A stretch of 47,760 bases of DNA from Nocardia niwae NBRC 108934 = DSM 45340 (lineage in GTDB: Bacteria > Actinomycetota > Actinomycetes > Mycobacteriales > Mycobacteriaceae), in assembly GCF_001613465.1 (NCBI RefSeq), contig NZ_BDCK01000054.1, forward strand, positions 1-47,760. Direction: 5' to 3'. Both the position numbers and the translations under genes were made by a program. A model generated the notes under the pieces. The model saw only the letters and a program-made list of their open reading frames with translations. It was not told the origin of the DNA and ran no database searches. Every line of letters begins with the position of its first letter. The stretch's first letter is position 1. This document shows positions 17,501 through 26,493 of the stretch, in pieces.

Positions 17501-18326
17501 ACGGGACCATCCGCTGGTCGAGATACACCTCCGACAGCAGCGGCCGGGCCGCGCCGGGAACACCGATGGCGTAGGGGTGATTGAGTGCCGCATCGCGCGC
17601 CGATTCCAGATAATCGCGCAGCATGGGTCCGGGGTAGCGCCAACCGCCGTGTCGCAATTGGTCGTCGTCGAGGCGGCGCAACCAAGCTCGCCGGTCGGCG
17701 GTGACGGCCTGCGGCGGTTCCAGGAAAGGGTACGCGGCGAGGACTCGGGCCATCGGCACCAGCCGCGCACCGGGCACGCCGCGGTCGAGCCCGTAGGCGA
17801 ACCGCATGACACCGCACACCGCGCCGGTGCGCCAGTTGAGGACCGGACCACCGCTGAAGCCGGGGCCGGCACGACCGTCGGAAACGTGCTGCAGGGGCAC
17901 CGCCTCCTCGCCCGGCATTCCGCGCGATGACGGCCCGGTGGCGCGGAAGGTCACCGAATCGCCTGCGCGATAGACGCCGTCGGGATGTCCGTAACCCCAG
18001 AGTTCGTCACCCGGTTCGATATCGAAGGCCAGGCATACCACGGGATGATCGATGGTCCGCTCGAGGCGCAGCAGAGCGAGGTCCGGTCCGGTTCCGTCCG
18101 GACCGGAGGGTAGCCGCCACTCGGGAACGACAGCGAGAGCGAGGGTTTCACCAGCCCACACGGCGGACACCGTCCCGAGCCCTTCCGGAACGACATGCGC
18201 GCAGGTGAGCACCAATCCGGGCGCCACGAAAAAACCTGTGCCGACGGTCTCGTCGCCACCGGCCAAGGCGAGCACAGCGTGCGACAGCGCCTCGACCAAG
18301 GCCGACCGTGACTGAGCCATGCGCAT
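14556..18326 (-). CDS. trypsin-NACHT (STAND) protein with helical repeats
   Basis: A 1256-residue multidomain protein. Residues 10-200 form a trypsin-like serine protease: His44 in TCAHVV, Asp82 in PDLALLRL and Ser158 in GPGFSGGP make a complete triad; no signal peptide precedes it, so it acts in the cytoplasm. Residues 295-500 are a NACHT NTPase with Walker A GPGTGKSS (306-313), Walker B WLVIVDGIDEVID (386-398) and Arg427 in AATRP. The winged-helix-like FLHQTILEFLAACAF (627-641) follows, then about 550 residues of helical repeats with many LDxxxA units, likely a sensor. This is the build of STAND-type conflict/immune proteins: the sensor binds a trigger, NACHT oligomerises and the protease is activated. 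The gene is divergent from a Trypco1 gene, 65 nt away. Whether it acts against phage is inferred. Confidence 0.88.
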   Translation of the reverse strand: MRMAQSRSALVEALSHAVLALAGGDETVGTGFFVAPGLVLTCAHVVPEGLGTVSAVWAGETLALAVVPEWRLPSGPDGTGPDLALLRLERTIDHPVVCLAFDIEPGDELWGYGHPDGVYRAGDSVTFRATGPSSRGMPGEEAVPLQHVSDGRAGPGFSGGPVLNWRTGAVCGVMRFAYGLDRGVPGARLVPMARVLAAYPFLEPPQAVTADRRAWLRRLDDDQLRHGGWRYPGPMLRDYLESARDAALNHPYAIGVPGAARPLLSEVYLDQRMVPYAAVNVPDASITRIPALAVLDMADKVMVISGPGTGKSSLLRRLTATLADQWLLGESPPPVVPVRIPARSLLLRGGLGEALRTSVQEDLGTRLWQGIPEGFFAAPPMAETAWLVIVDGIDEVIDPDDRKSVVETLARLWRSPDRGYRVVAATRPLPSDELKPLFELDAAAYRLEPFTLGDLEILSSGWFARLGLRDADALAERFVDAVHGSDIGELGGVPLIATMLVLLFAERPEAGLPHSRTELYEQFVDLLLVKMHRRPTSALTQLQTRVEGWGSEARHAVDLLIQRTRSVLESVALTFREGGHQSPLDLAVNVTAETKPPNFPLGEWRVAVREVLVQSGLMTATDTDLMFLHQTILEFLAACAFTRTRGADIALGLTPIVGYIDEQRELVEAPNDNSFARFVFSLWARDGQDIGPLVLALYERDPDSIYANRDDRGDRPLPPGEGTGLSAVLLRERNVIPEPARSVVIGKLVRAALEYGRIWAATAIAYADRVRGCELLARMASMSSLALYVRLDAARELARWDPVGGSEILAEFAREGPELGGYSEWRSIEGPDTFFFPVPVDIRTALSTKLDAALYLAEVDSARAIGILDAMALDPARPLLDRVRIAWTLRELDPVLAETRFHEITALPSIDDPISVETFVGLARTQGETESRMDLLIAWAMDPTRDSRQRLMAAIGLATIDGGAGVDVFRALVGPVGQPVSYSITTTADGVHSMRWSADPDVLESWTGMPLHTGEDLVIAAECLAELDTAAAVTTMFDRLVAMKIELLPERFVALLATLDRAAACEALSQRVSDGFGHEVVAEAGQLAELDPAIARDVLIEATNRASLPKVELIRILAALDRQAALDVAATIIEQNFFDTTVEDMVELLEDLDPELIDPALVRRADYHQFSAFNQVDTVRRLIARGSPHAIPLLHRIVANGIFPHIVAEARSLLAGSTGTQQPALPPVAAPLLLDAADPPKAPWWRRIRRRKGESA

Positions 18327-18391
18327 ATTCTCGTCCCGAAAGGCTTTGTCGACATAGCATCTGGGGGACTGCGGAAGCGAGAGGGGATGCC

Positions 18392-18727
18392 GTGGAACAA
18401 CTCGTTCCGGTCCGTCTGCCCAACGGCGGAAAACTGTTCGTCCGAGCCGAACCGGTCGGCGCGGCCTCCGGCTCCGACGACGAACGCGAGATCGCGAGCA
18501 GGCTGCCCTCCCTCGATCAGGTGGTCGCCTCGGTGAGCCAGTTCGCCGACAGCATCGGCCAGGGACTCAAACGGGCCGCTCCCAACCGTTTCACGGTCGA
18601 ATTCGAATGCGAAATGGCCGTCGAGGCAGGTGCTCTCGTGGCGGTACTCGGCAAGGCCAGCGGGAAAGCGGCATTCCACGTCACGATGGAATGGGAAACC
18701 GGGAACGGTTCGCCCGGAGCCGAATAG
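18392..18727 (+). CDS. trypsin-co-occurring domain protein (Trypco1/CU044_2847-like)
   Basis: A 111-residue protein that I assign to the CU044_2847/Trypco1 family. Typical are the start VEQLVPVRLPNGGKLFVRAE, the central SLDQVVASVSQFADSIGQGL and the C-terminal half NRFTVEFECEMAVEAGALVA followed by VLGKASGKAAFHVTMEW. These small beta-rich proteins are named for their association with trypsin-like proteases in actinobacterial NTPase conflict systems. It is divergently oriented to exactly such a trypsin-NACHT protein. It could be a regulator, inhibitor, adaptor or substrate of the protease. GTG 18392 has AGAGGGG about 6 nt upstream; the frame extends to 18308 inside the neighbouring gene, which is unlikely to be used. 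Confidence 0.82.
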   Translation: MEQLVPVRLPNGGKLFVRAEPVGAASGSDDEREIASRLPSLDQVVASVSQFADSIGQGLKRAAPNRFTVEFECEMAVEAGALVAVLGKASGKAAFHVTMEWETGNGSPGAE

Positions 18728-18858
18728 CGACCGAGCGCTCCTCGCATCTCGGCAAGATTTTTTTGGAAGCGGGCCGCCGAGAGCGACGACACCGCTCCGG
18801 CCATTCGCCCGAATCGCCGGCCGGATACCGAGAGCGAGAAAGACGAATCTTGCGTGCC

Positions 18859-21800
18859 CTACTCCTTCGAGCCAATTGAATCGTTCTCGCTTCCCCTGAC
18901 AGCGCTGTCGTCGGAAGCCGGGCGTTGCGCATCGGGCATCTGTGGGCCCGGCTGATCCGGCGTCTGCTCGGCGGCGTCGGGTTGCGAGAGCGTGGCGGCC
19001 CCTTCGCTCCGGCTCCCGTGTACCGCCTCGAGAGCGGCGGCACTGAAATCCGGTCCTGCTTCATCCAATTCGAACCAGAAGACTGTTCTGCCGTCAGGGC
19101 TTTTCTCCATGCCGTATCGGTGGGCGAATGCCCAGAGTCGCTGCTCGATGAGGGCCAGTGCCACAACCGGTATTTCGGTCCTGGCTCCGGGGGGCTGTTC
19201 CGAAGCAGGGGGGGTCGATACCTCGACTCGTAGTACCCGCTCTCCGGCCTCACCCGCTTTCGTAGCGAGGAAATCACCGCCCACCGATGTGAGATGGACC
19301 TGCGCACCGAGCATGGCATTGCCCAGATGCAAGGCGGAGATAACGTGGTCACGATTGCCCCAGTCGCTCATCATCGCGCGCAGGTCGCCGGCCACTCGCG
19401 CGAGGACGGCTTCGGCATCGTCCGTTGCGATCTCCCGGTAATGCACACGGTCGGCCGCTTCCGGTTCCGGGCCGGCCGCCGCCCGAGACACGGCGCGGCC
19501 CTCCTGCGGCGGAAGGCGTGAGCCACCCACTTCTGTCTCGAATGCGCCTTCGCCTTGGCGCAGATGGAGGATGGCGTCCGCTTCCCAGAGCGGGGGGCGG
19601 GAACGGGCGTCGCTACGCGGGGGTAGGTCGGCCATGAAGGTCTCGTCGGCCGCGTGCACCCGTTCGACGACGGAGAGCGGGTCGTTCCCACCCCATACGC
19701 CCACGGTCCTCGTCGTCAAGCCAGCATCCGTCAGCCGGGCCGCCAGTGGATGCCCGTATGCGCCGGTCGTCCTCGCCCACTCCGCAAGATCCCGCGTGAT
19801 GTGGAGGCGTCCCACCAGGACTACCATCTTGGCGCTCGGATCCGCTGCCATCACTTCGGTGATGTGTTTGGCCATGGCGGATTCTCGGACATCGCGCAGC
19901 GCCGAGCCGTGTGGCGATGCGGGATTCGCGACATCGAAGGGGACGATCTTGATCCCTTCCGCGGCCATCGCTTCCACGACCTCTTGATAGGTCGCCCAGC
20001 CGGGTCCGAACCGCACCTCGGCAAGGTTGGGCCGCAGACCGGCATTGAGCGCGTCTATCGCGGGATGGTGTGGGGCCTCGATGCCGTAGTGCGTTACGCC
20101 GGCTGCGCGTAGCGCTGCCGCCTGCTCCTGAAGGAAGTGCCGTGCGGCGACGTTGGAGTGGTCCTCGCCGAGCAGCAGGATTCGGTTGTCTCGCATCAGC
20201 TCACCCCAATCGACGGGCCGCCGATACTCCAGGGCCTCCACCAGCCCCCGATCAAGCGCCTCGAGGACGTCGGCGCCGTCCGACAGGTCGTCGGGCCGGT
20301 TCCAGGATTCGTCGGAAACGATCTCGGCGTCGTCGGCTGACCGATCCCATCCGTCGCCGACCGGTTCCCTGTCGAGTGGTTCGAATCCTTCTTCCTCGGG
20401 CGAACGATTTGGTGTACCGGGTTCGCCCGAATCGTTGCCATTACCCTCACGCTCCGGTATCCAAGCGGGCCGGTCGGCGAGTGGCCGCACTGAAATTCCC
20501 TGGCTATCGGGGCTGTTGTCCGGTGCTCGTCGAGCGTGGGCGCTCGAGGCCGGGGCCGGGGGGTCGCCACCACCGGGCGCAGGCGCAGCCACATGGGGTG
20601 GGGTGACACGACGGAGGTCGCCGCCACCGATGGCGTGTTCCTCCAACGCGGTCATCCGCTGGAGCATGCCGTCGTACCAGTCCCGGTGGCCCGCGGCGTG
20701 GAAGACCGGGCTCAGTTCTTCGACTCGTCGGCGGATCTCGTGCAGTTCCGGGCGAGTGAGAGCGTGGTCGTTCCACAGGATTTCGAGGTTGTCGCCGTAG
20801 CGCAGGAAGTTCTCCGCGAAGGGCCCGGCGACATACTGTGCGTCCGGGAAGTTCTCGAATGCGCGGCTGTGGTCGATCCCCCACACGTTCCCGGCCGGAT
20901 CGACCATCCAGTTGTCGCTGTTGCGATCGGGCATGCGTATCAGCACATCCATGACACCCTGGCGCATTCCCGCAGGACCGCTGAGGACCTCCGGCGGGAA
21001 CGCTCTTCGCGGATACGCCTCCGCCGCCACCGTGCCGGGCACGACCTCCATGTAGACGTGGTCGCCGATGACATGCACCGCGGGCACCCGTGCCCCGGCC
21101 GCGTCGCCGACCAGCGAGCTCAGGAATTCCGCGTGCGCGTGCTGCGGATCGGAGACCACCTTGTGGATCACCTCGGTGCCGTCGTGGAAGATCAGCCGCT
21201 CCACCACTTTCGCCGATTTGCCTTCGGTGGTGAACCGCTCGATCGTCTCCACCCGCGGTGGTTCACCCGAGCGCAACAGCTCGTTGATGTGTGAGGCGAA
21301 TTCGTAGTGGCGCAGACCGAGTCGAGGCGCGTCGCTTTCCGAACGCACCGCGTTACGGCCTGCGGTGTGGACACGAATCGCAGAACCCGCCGCGCCGACG
21401 AACCCGCTGCCGAAGCCGGTGATCGCGGATTCGCGAACCATCTTGAACAGATCACCGAGGCTGTGGATCTCATCCAGGTGGATCAACACCGAGGGCGCCG
21501 CGCCGGCCAGACCGCCCGCGAGGCCGCCCGCGCCACCGAGCAACATCGTGCCGCCCAAGTGCGCGGCCAGCCGGCCCGAAGCAGTGGCCGCCCTGCCACG
21601 CGTCCAGCCCAGCACACGCGGCGCGAGCCTGCGCCCCGCCTCGGCACCGGCCACGCCGCCGACCACACCACCGAGCAGCATTTCCAAGAAGGCGCCCACG
21701 TCGAACTTCTCGCGCACGCCGTCATGCAGATCCCACAACTGTGCGCCACCACTGATCGCGGCACTGGTCAGCAGGCCGATCTTCGCCGCGTGGACAGCGC

Positions 21801-22317
21801 TGTGCAGCGCCGCTCGTTGCGCTGCGCCCGCGGCTGCCCGCTCGCCCACCTCCGCGGCCAGTCGCGCAGCCGCAGCGGCCATCGCTTGCTCGGCTTCGAT
21901 CCGGTCGATCAACGCCTTCGCGCCACCGCCTTGGAAGAACAGCAGCGCGTCATAGGCCAGTTGCGCTGCCAGCGCGATTCCCATCGCGATCAGCAGATGC
22001 TGGGTCTGCACAGCCGAATCGGCGACGTCGTGGCACTGCTTGCCCAGGCTCTGACACACCGCCGCCTGATCACGCATGGATCGCACGACCACCTGATGGC
22101 GTTCGGCCAGCGCCCTCGACGTGGCGCCCTCGACAGCTTGCTCCGTGCCCGCCGCCTCGGTCTCATAGCGGTCGGCCGAGCTGGTCAATTCACCGGAAGC
22201 CACCAGGTACGCGTCTCCATTACGACGCATCCCATCGACGTCGGTCTCCGGCCAATGACCGAGGACCAATTCCCGCACAGCCGAGGGCACCTCGGCCAGC
22301 AAACCGCTCGAATCCAT
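18859..22317 (-). CDS. giant mosaic effector: ESX-like head, kinase-like, TIKI/TraB-like and GHKL-like domains
   Basis: A 1152-residue protein. Residues 1-110 are helical and carry HWPETDVD, as in the heads of CpnT-like T7SS effectors. Residues 110-320 are Ala/Gly-rich with possible membrane-active helices (211-227, 252-275). Residues 355-560 resemble a PI3/4K- or FAM20-like kinase: K386 in VIHK, RMPDRNSDN (461-469) as catalytic loop and GIDHS (480-484) in place of DFG. 570-690 is an acidic, disordered linker. Residues 695-880 have the two GxxH motifs of the TIKI/TraB/ChaN/erythromycin-esterase superfamily, GEDH (717-720) and GRLH (836-839), plus E747 in YGIEAP. Residues 960-1085 resemble a RsbW-type GHKL ATPase with a degenerate N-box, ending RTVFWFELD. 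The ATG at 22317 follows GGGAGG. Domain names are by eye; the role as secreted effector is inferred. Confidence 0.7.
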   Translation of the reverse strand: MDSSGLLAEVPSAVRELVLGHWPETDVDGMRRNGDAYLVASGELTSSADRYETEAAGTEQAVEGATSRALAERHQVVVRSMRDQAAVCQSLGKQCHDVADSAVQTQHLLIAMGIALAAQLAYDALLFFQGGGAKALIDRIEAEQAMAAAAARLAAEVGERAAAGAAQRAALHSAVHAAKIGLLTSAAISGGAQLWDLHDGVREKFDVGAFLEMLLGGVVGGVAGAEAGRRLAPRVLGWTRGRAATASGRLAAHLGGTMLLGGAGGLAGGLAGAAPSVLIHLDEIHSLGDLFKMVRESAITGFGSGFVGAAGSAIRVHTAGRNAVRSESDAPRLGLRHYEFASHINELLRSGEPPRVETIERFTTEGKSAKVVERLIFHDGTEVIHKVVSDPQHAHAEFLSSLVGDAAGARVPAVHVIGDHVYMEVVPGTVAAEAYPRRAFPPEVLSGPAGMRQGVMDVLIRMPDRNSDNWMVDPAGNVWGIDHSRAFENFPDAQYVAGPFAENFLRYGDNLEILWNDHALTRPELHEIRRRVEELSPVFHAAGHRDWYDGMLQRMTALEEHAIGGGDLRRVTPPHVAAPAPGGGDPPAPASSAHARRAPDNSPDSQGISVRPLADRPAWIPEREGNGNDSGEPGTPNRSPEEEGFEPLDREPVGDGWDRSADDAEIVSDESWNRPDDLSDGADVLEALDRGLVEALEYRRPVDWGELMRDNRILLLGEDHSNVAARHFLQEQAAALRAAGVTHYGIEAPHHPAIDALNAGLRPNLAEVRFGPGWATYQEVVEAMAAEGIKIVPFDVANPASPHGSALRDVRESAMAKHITEVMAADPSAKMVVLVGRLHITRDLAEWARTTGAYGHPLAARLTDAGLTTRTVGVWGGNDPLSVVERVHAADETFMADLPPRSDARSRPPLWEADAILHLRQGEGAFETEVGGSRLPPQEGRAVSRAAAGPEPEAADRVHYREIATDDAEAVLARVAGDLRAMMSDWGNRDHVISALHLGNAMLGAQVHLTSVGGDFLATKAGEAGERVLRVEVSTPPASEQPPGARTEIPVVALALIEQRLWAFAHRYGMEKSPDGRTVFWFELDEAGPDFSAAALEAVHGSRSEGAATLSQPDAAEQTPDQPGPQMPDAQRPASDDSAVRGSENDSIGSKE

Positions 22318-22649
22318 CGCAGCCTGCCTCCCGGCACCCTCACAGTCGCTGCGGGACTATCTAGACATATCGGACCGCAAATCACTATTCCCAGTCCTGG
22401 CAATAGCTCTGACCATGAGAGGAGCCGACCGGCAGCAATCGCGACAGGGTGATGAACTGTGGAGAATGCAACTACCGGATGGGTAGCGAATCGAATCCTT
22501 GCCTGAATCCAGCATTCCGCTAGCTAATACTTTCGGAGCACCTGGCAAGGTGGCCTCGATCCAACGCTCCGCGCCGGGCAGTCTGACCGTCGGCGTGAAA
22601 TGCGACCGCGAGGCCGCGACAATGGATTGCAATGCGTAGGGAGACGGTT
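22318..22649. other. divergent intergenic region between two effector-like genes
   Basis: About 330 bases separating the start of the giant mosaic protein (minus) from the WXG100 fusion (plus). It has a somewhat more A+T-rich middle (around 22380-22540) than its surroundings, which would suit two divergent promoters; I could not define the hexamers. No ORF of note. Confidence 0.45.
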
Positions 22650-24362
22650 GTGGGCGAGAAGTTTTCGGTCGACCCGGATAAGCTGCGCGACCACGCACCG
22701 CGGTTCGACCTGATCGGGGCGGATGTGGCGGCCACCGTGCGGAACCTGCGCGCCGCTCTGGCCGGAGAGGGCGAACCTTGGGGCAAAGACGACGCCGGTC
22801 GCGCGTTCGCCGAATCCTATGTTCCGGAATACCAACGGACGATGACCGAGTTGAACAGCCTCGTCGAGGCACTCCAGCAGGCCGGCAGCGATCTGCGCCA
22901 CCTCGCGGAAAACTTCGAGAACCAGGACCGGGCGGCCGGGCAGCGTATCCACGACGCCGCCAACGAATTCCACAACGGCCCGGCCTCACTTCCGGTGCGT
23001 GCCGACGCCGGTCCCACCCATCGGCTCGGCCCCGATGCCACGGACGTACCCAGCGCCGCGCAGCCGTTCGCGGGATCTCCCGCGCCCACTGCGGCGGTCA
23101 CGGCGACAACGCCGAGACAACCGGCCGCCGCAGGCTCACCGGCCGATCGGTCATCGCCCTCGTCGGCGCCGCCTGCTCGGACCCCGGGCACACCCGATGA
23201 CGGGCCCGCCTTCGGTCAGCGGCCGGGCCAGGCCGGGGGGTTTCCGAACGGCGCAGATCATCTCGGCGCCGAACAGCCGGGCTTGCCCGGCCCCAGCGTG
23301 AACCCGTCTCGTCAGGCGGATGCCGCGCTCACCCGGCCTACGCCGGGCAATCGGCCGTCCTCACCGTGGACGAAGGCCAACGCCGAAACGAGGCGAGCCG
23401 CTGCCACGCAGTCCGCCGCCACGCGATCCGCCGCGAAGCAAGCCGGCGGCGCGGCGGCGGGCAGTACGCCGTGGTCCAACGCCGCAGGTCGACCGCCGAG
23501 AGTGTCCGCCCCGGACGCGCGCACACCCGGTTCTCCGCCGCGCATGCCCGGCCGGCCCACCGCACGACCGGACCAGAAGAACGAGAAGCCGGACCGGAAG
23601 GTGAACGCCTCCGCCGAGTCTGTCGCGGCACGTCTCGCCAGAGAACTGGCCGAGCGCCACGGCGTGCGCGCCTTCGGCTTCGACACTCCGGGCGTAGCGG
23701 CCGAGGCACTCACCGACATCGTCGCCGCAGTGGACGACGTGCTGCCGCGATACCCGCAGATCACCCTGCGCGCCATCGGAATCGAGGAACTGGCTGACGG
23801 CGAAACGGCTCTGCTGGAATGGGATTCGGTCACGACAGCAGAAGCGGCGGGCCCCTCCGATGGCACTCCCGATTCGTCCGGGAAGCGCTTTCCGGGGGCG
23901 GCCGAAGCGCTGCCTACCGCACGTGTCGTGCTGGCGGTGCGCGCTGCCACCGATCCGCAGTATTTGCAGCGGACCGTCACCGCGGCCGACAACGCGGGAC
24001 TGCTCGCACCGGGATGCGCCCGGCGGCCGGTGTACTCGTCGATCGTGCGGGAACTCGGCAGAGCGTTCGACGGGGCAGGCCGCTTCCACGCTCGCGCCGC
24101 CGCACAGCGAGCGCTGCTCACCGCCTATCTGCCGCAATTGAGCACAGAGGACAAAGGCTCGCTGAACCGCACGGTGACCGCCTTCCGGGAATGGCGGTCG
24201 CAGTTGAGCGGCCACAGCTTCGACGGCGGACGATTCCAGCCCGCCACCGCGCTGGCCGAGGCGTTCACCGACGTCGTCCTCAACGCCACACAGGCCGCAC
24301 CGCCCGCGCAGGTGCTGCACCGCCTGCTGGTCACCACCGCGAACTCCGCCGCATCCCGGTGA
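22650..24362 (+). CDS. WXG100 fusion protein with degenerate metallopeptidase-like C-terminus
   Basis: A 570-residue protein. Residues 3-100 are a WXG100-like helical hairpin with PWGKDDAGRAF around W44-G45 as turn. A disordered Pro/Ala/Gly/Arg linker of roughly 230 residues follows. From about 320 on there is a folded domain: SVAARLARELAERHGVRAFG, a beta strand VVLAVRAATDP, then VYSSIVRELGRAFDGAGRFH and ALAEAFTDVVLNA. Related actinobacterial domains, as I remember them, have HEFGH at the RELGR position (467-471) and the same AEAF glutamate motif, so this looks like a metallopeptidase fold that lost both zinc histidines. It is likely a T7SS-exported protein. GTG 22650 has AGGGAG 6 nt upstream; the ATG at 22632 lacks a site. 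No secretion machinery genes are nearby. Confidence 0.68.
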   Translation: MGEKFSVDPDKLRDHAPRFDLIGADVAATVRNLRAALAGEGEPWGKDDAGRAFAESYVPEYQRTMTELNSLVEALQQAGSDLRHLAENFENQDRAAGQRIHDAANEFHNGPASLPVRADAGPTHRLGPDATDVPSAAQPFAGSPAPTAAVTATTPRQPAAAGSPADRSSPSSAPPARTPGTPDDGPAFGQRPGQAGGFPNGADHLGAEQPGLPGPSVNPSRQADAALTRPTPGNRPSSPWTKANAETRRAAATQSAATRSAAKQAGGAAAGSTPWSNAAGRPPRVSAPDARTPGSPPRMPGRPTARPDQKNEKPDRKVNASAESVAARLARELAERHGVRAFGFDTPGVAAEALTDIVAAVDDVLPRYPQITLRAIGIEELADGETALLEWDSVTTAEAAGPSDGTPDSSGKRFPGAAEALPTARVVLAVRAATDPQYLQRTVTAADNAGLLAPGCARRPVYSSIVRELGRAFDGAGRFHARAAAQRALLTAYLPQLSTEDKGSLNRTVTAFREWRSQLSGHSFDGGRFQPATALAEAFTDVVLNATQAAPPAQVLHRLLVTTANSAASR

Positions 24363-24438
24363 TCATGGCAGCTGTGCGAACATCCGGCGCGCGACGGCCA
24401 GGTTCGCGAAGGGAATTCCATTGCGAGGCAGAGATATC

Positions 24439-25089
24439 GTGAACGGCATGCGATGGATGGTTGCGGTGGGACTGGTGCTGCTGCTGGGCGGCTGCGCGCA
24501 CACCACGACGGGCAGACCGCAGCCGGTAGCGGGGACCTCGCAGGCGAGCGCGCCGGAGAAGGCCGGGGACCTGCAAGATCGGATAGCTTGGATTCGGCAA
24601 GGTACGCCGGTTGATCTCGCCGGCTTTCACTCGGCCCGGACCGACGGCGGTCCGGTGACCGACCTGCGGAACGATATCGCGTTCGTCAGCCCGACCCGCA
24701 AAATCAGTTGCATCACCGGGACCGCGCTGGGGATGGACGGATTCGACTGCGTGGTCGACGTGAAAGACCCGGTCCCCGCGCCGGGTACGGGCTACGGCCA
24801 GTGGTTCGGCGGGTATGTGACCTACTCCGGTCAGCGGTTGACCGTGGGCCAATTCCGAGGTGACCCAGGACTTTTCATCAATGGCGAGGGCGCGACGTTG
24901 CCGTATGACAGCACCATCGCGTGGGGCGCGTACCTCTGCCGCCTCGCGACAACCGGACTCACCTGTGTGCATCCGGACCGGCACACCGGCGTGCAGATGA
25001 GCAGCGAAGGCATCGTTCCGCTCGGCTGCCTGCGCGAACTACTGGAGGCCGAGCGCGAACCGGCCGTCGGCCGCGCTTACACCTGCTGA
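24439..25089 (+). CDS. lipoprotein of unknown function
   Basis: A 216-residue exported lipoprotein. The signal peptide VAVGLVLLLGGC carries a perfect lipobox, with Cys19 as lipid attachment site when the GTG at 24439 is used; ATG 24448 and TTG 24421 are alternatives. The mature part has four or more cysteines (ISCITG, FDCVVD, YLCRLA, LTCVHP, LGCLRE, YTC), likely forming disulfides, and several short beta stretches. The pattern resembles uncharacterised mycobacterial/nocardial lipoproteins; I cannot name a function. It starts 76 nt after the WXG100 fusion on the same strand and could be co-transcribed with it. Confidence 0.72.
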   Translation: MNGMRWMVAVGLVLLLGGCAHTTTGRPQPVAGTSQASAPEKAGDLQDRIAWIRQGTPVDLAGFHSARTDGGPVTDLRNDIAFVSPTRKISCITGTALGMDGFDCVVDVKDPVPAPGTGYGQWFGGYVTYSGQRLTVGQFRGDPGLFINGEGATLPYDSTIAWGAYLCRLATTGLTCVHPDRHTGVQMSSEGIVPLGCLRELLEAEREPAVGRAYTC

Positions 25090-25157
25090 GCCGCAGTCCT
25101 CGATCCCGCGAATCGGCGGATCGGCGCAGCCGTTCGGCCATCCCCCGAAAACGCGAA

Positions 25158-25185
25158 CGGCGCCGCTCCCGAAGGAGCGGCGCCG
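25158..25185 (-). terminator. strong intrinsic-type terminator behind tuf
   Basis: A perfect 12-bp stem (CGGCGCCGCTCC / GGAGCGGCGCCG) with a CGAA/TTCG tetraloop lies 20 nt after the tuf stop codon. On the minus strand it is followed by TTCGCGTTTTCGG, a modest T-rich tract. It should end the str operon transcript and may also stop readthrough from the convergent lipoprotein gene. Confidence 0.8.
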
Positions 25186-25204
25186 TCACCAGCGATTCAA
25201 CGAA

Positions 25205-26395
<1,191 letters not shown>

Positions 26396-26493
26396 TTTTT
26401 TGTCCTCCTGGACTTGTTGGTGCGTGCAATTGCAGCAGTGCGGGGTCATCCCCGCGGACAACGGGGAAAGGGTTTACAAACGCCCGGGAGCCA

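Noticed and set aside
18728..18858. small gene between the Trypco1 gene and the mosaic effector gene
   Set aside because: Frames in this 131-bp gap run into the neighbouring genes and have no start with a ribosome binding site.
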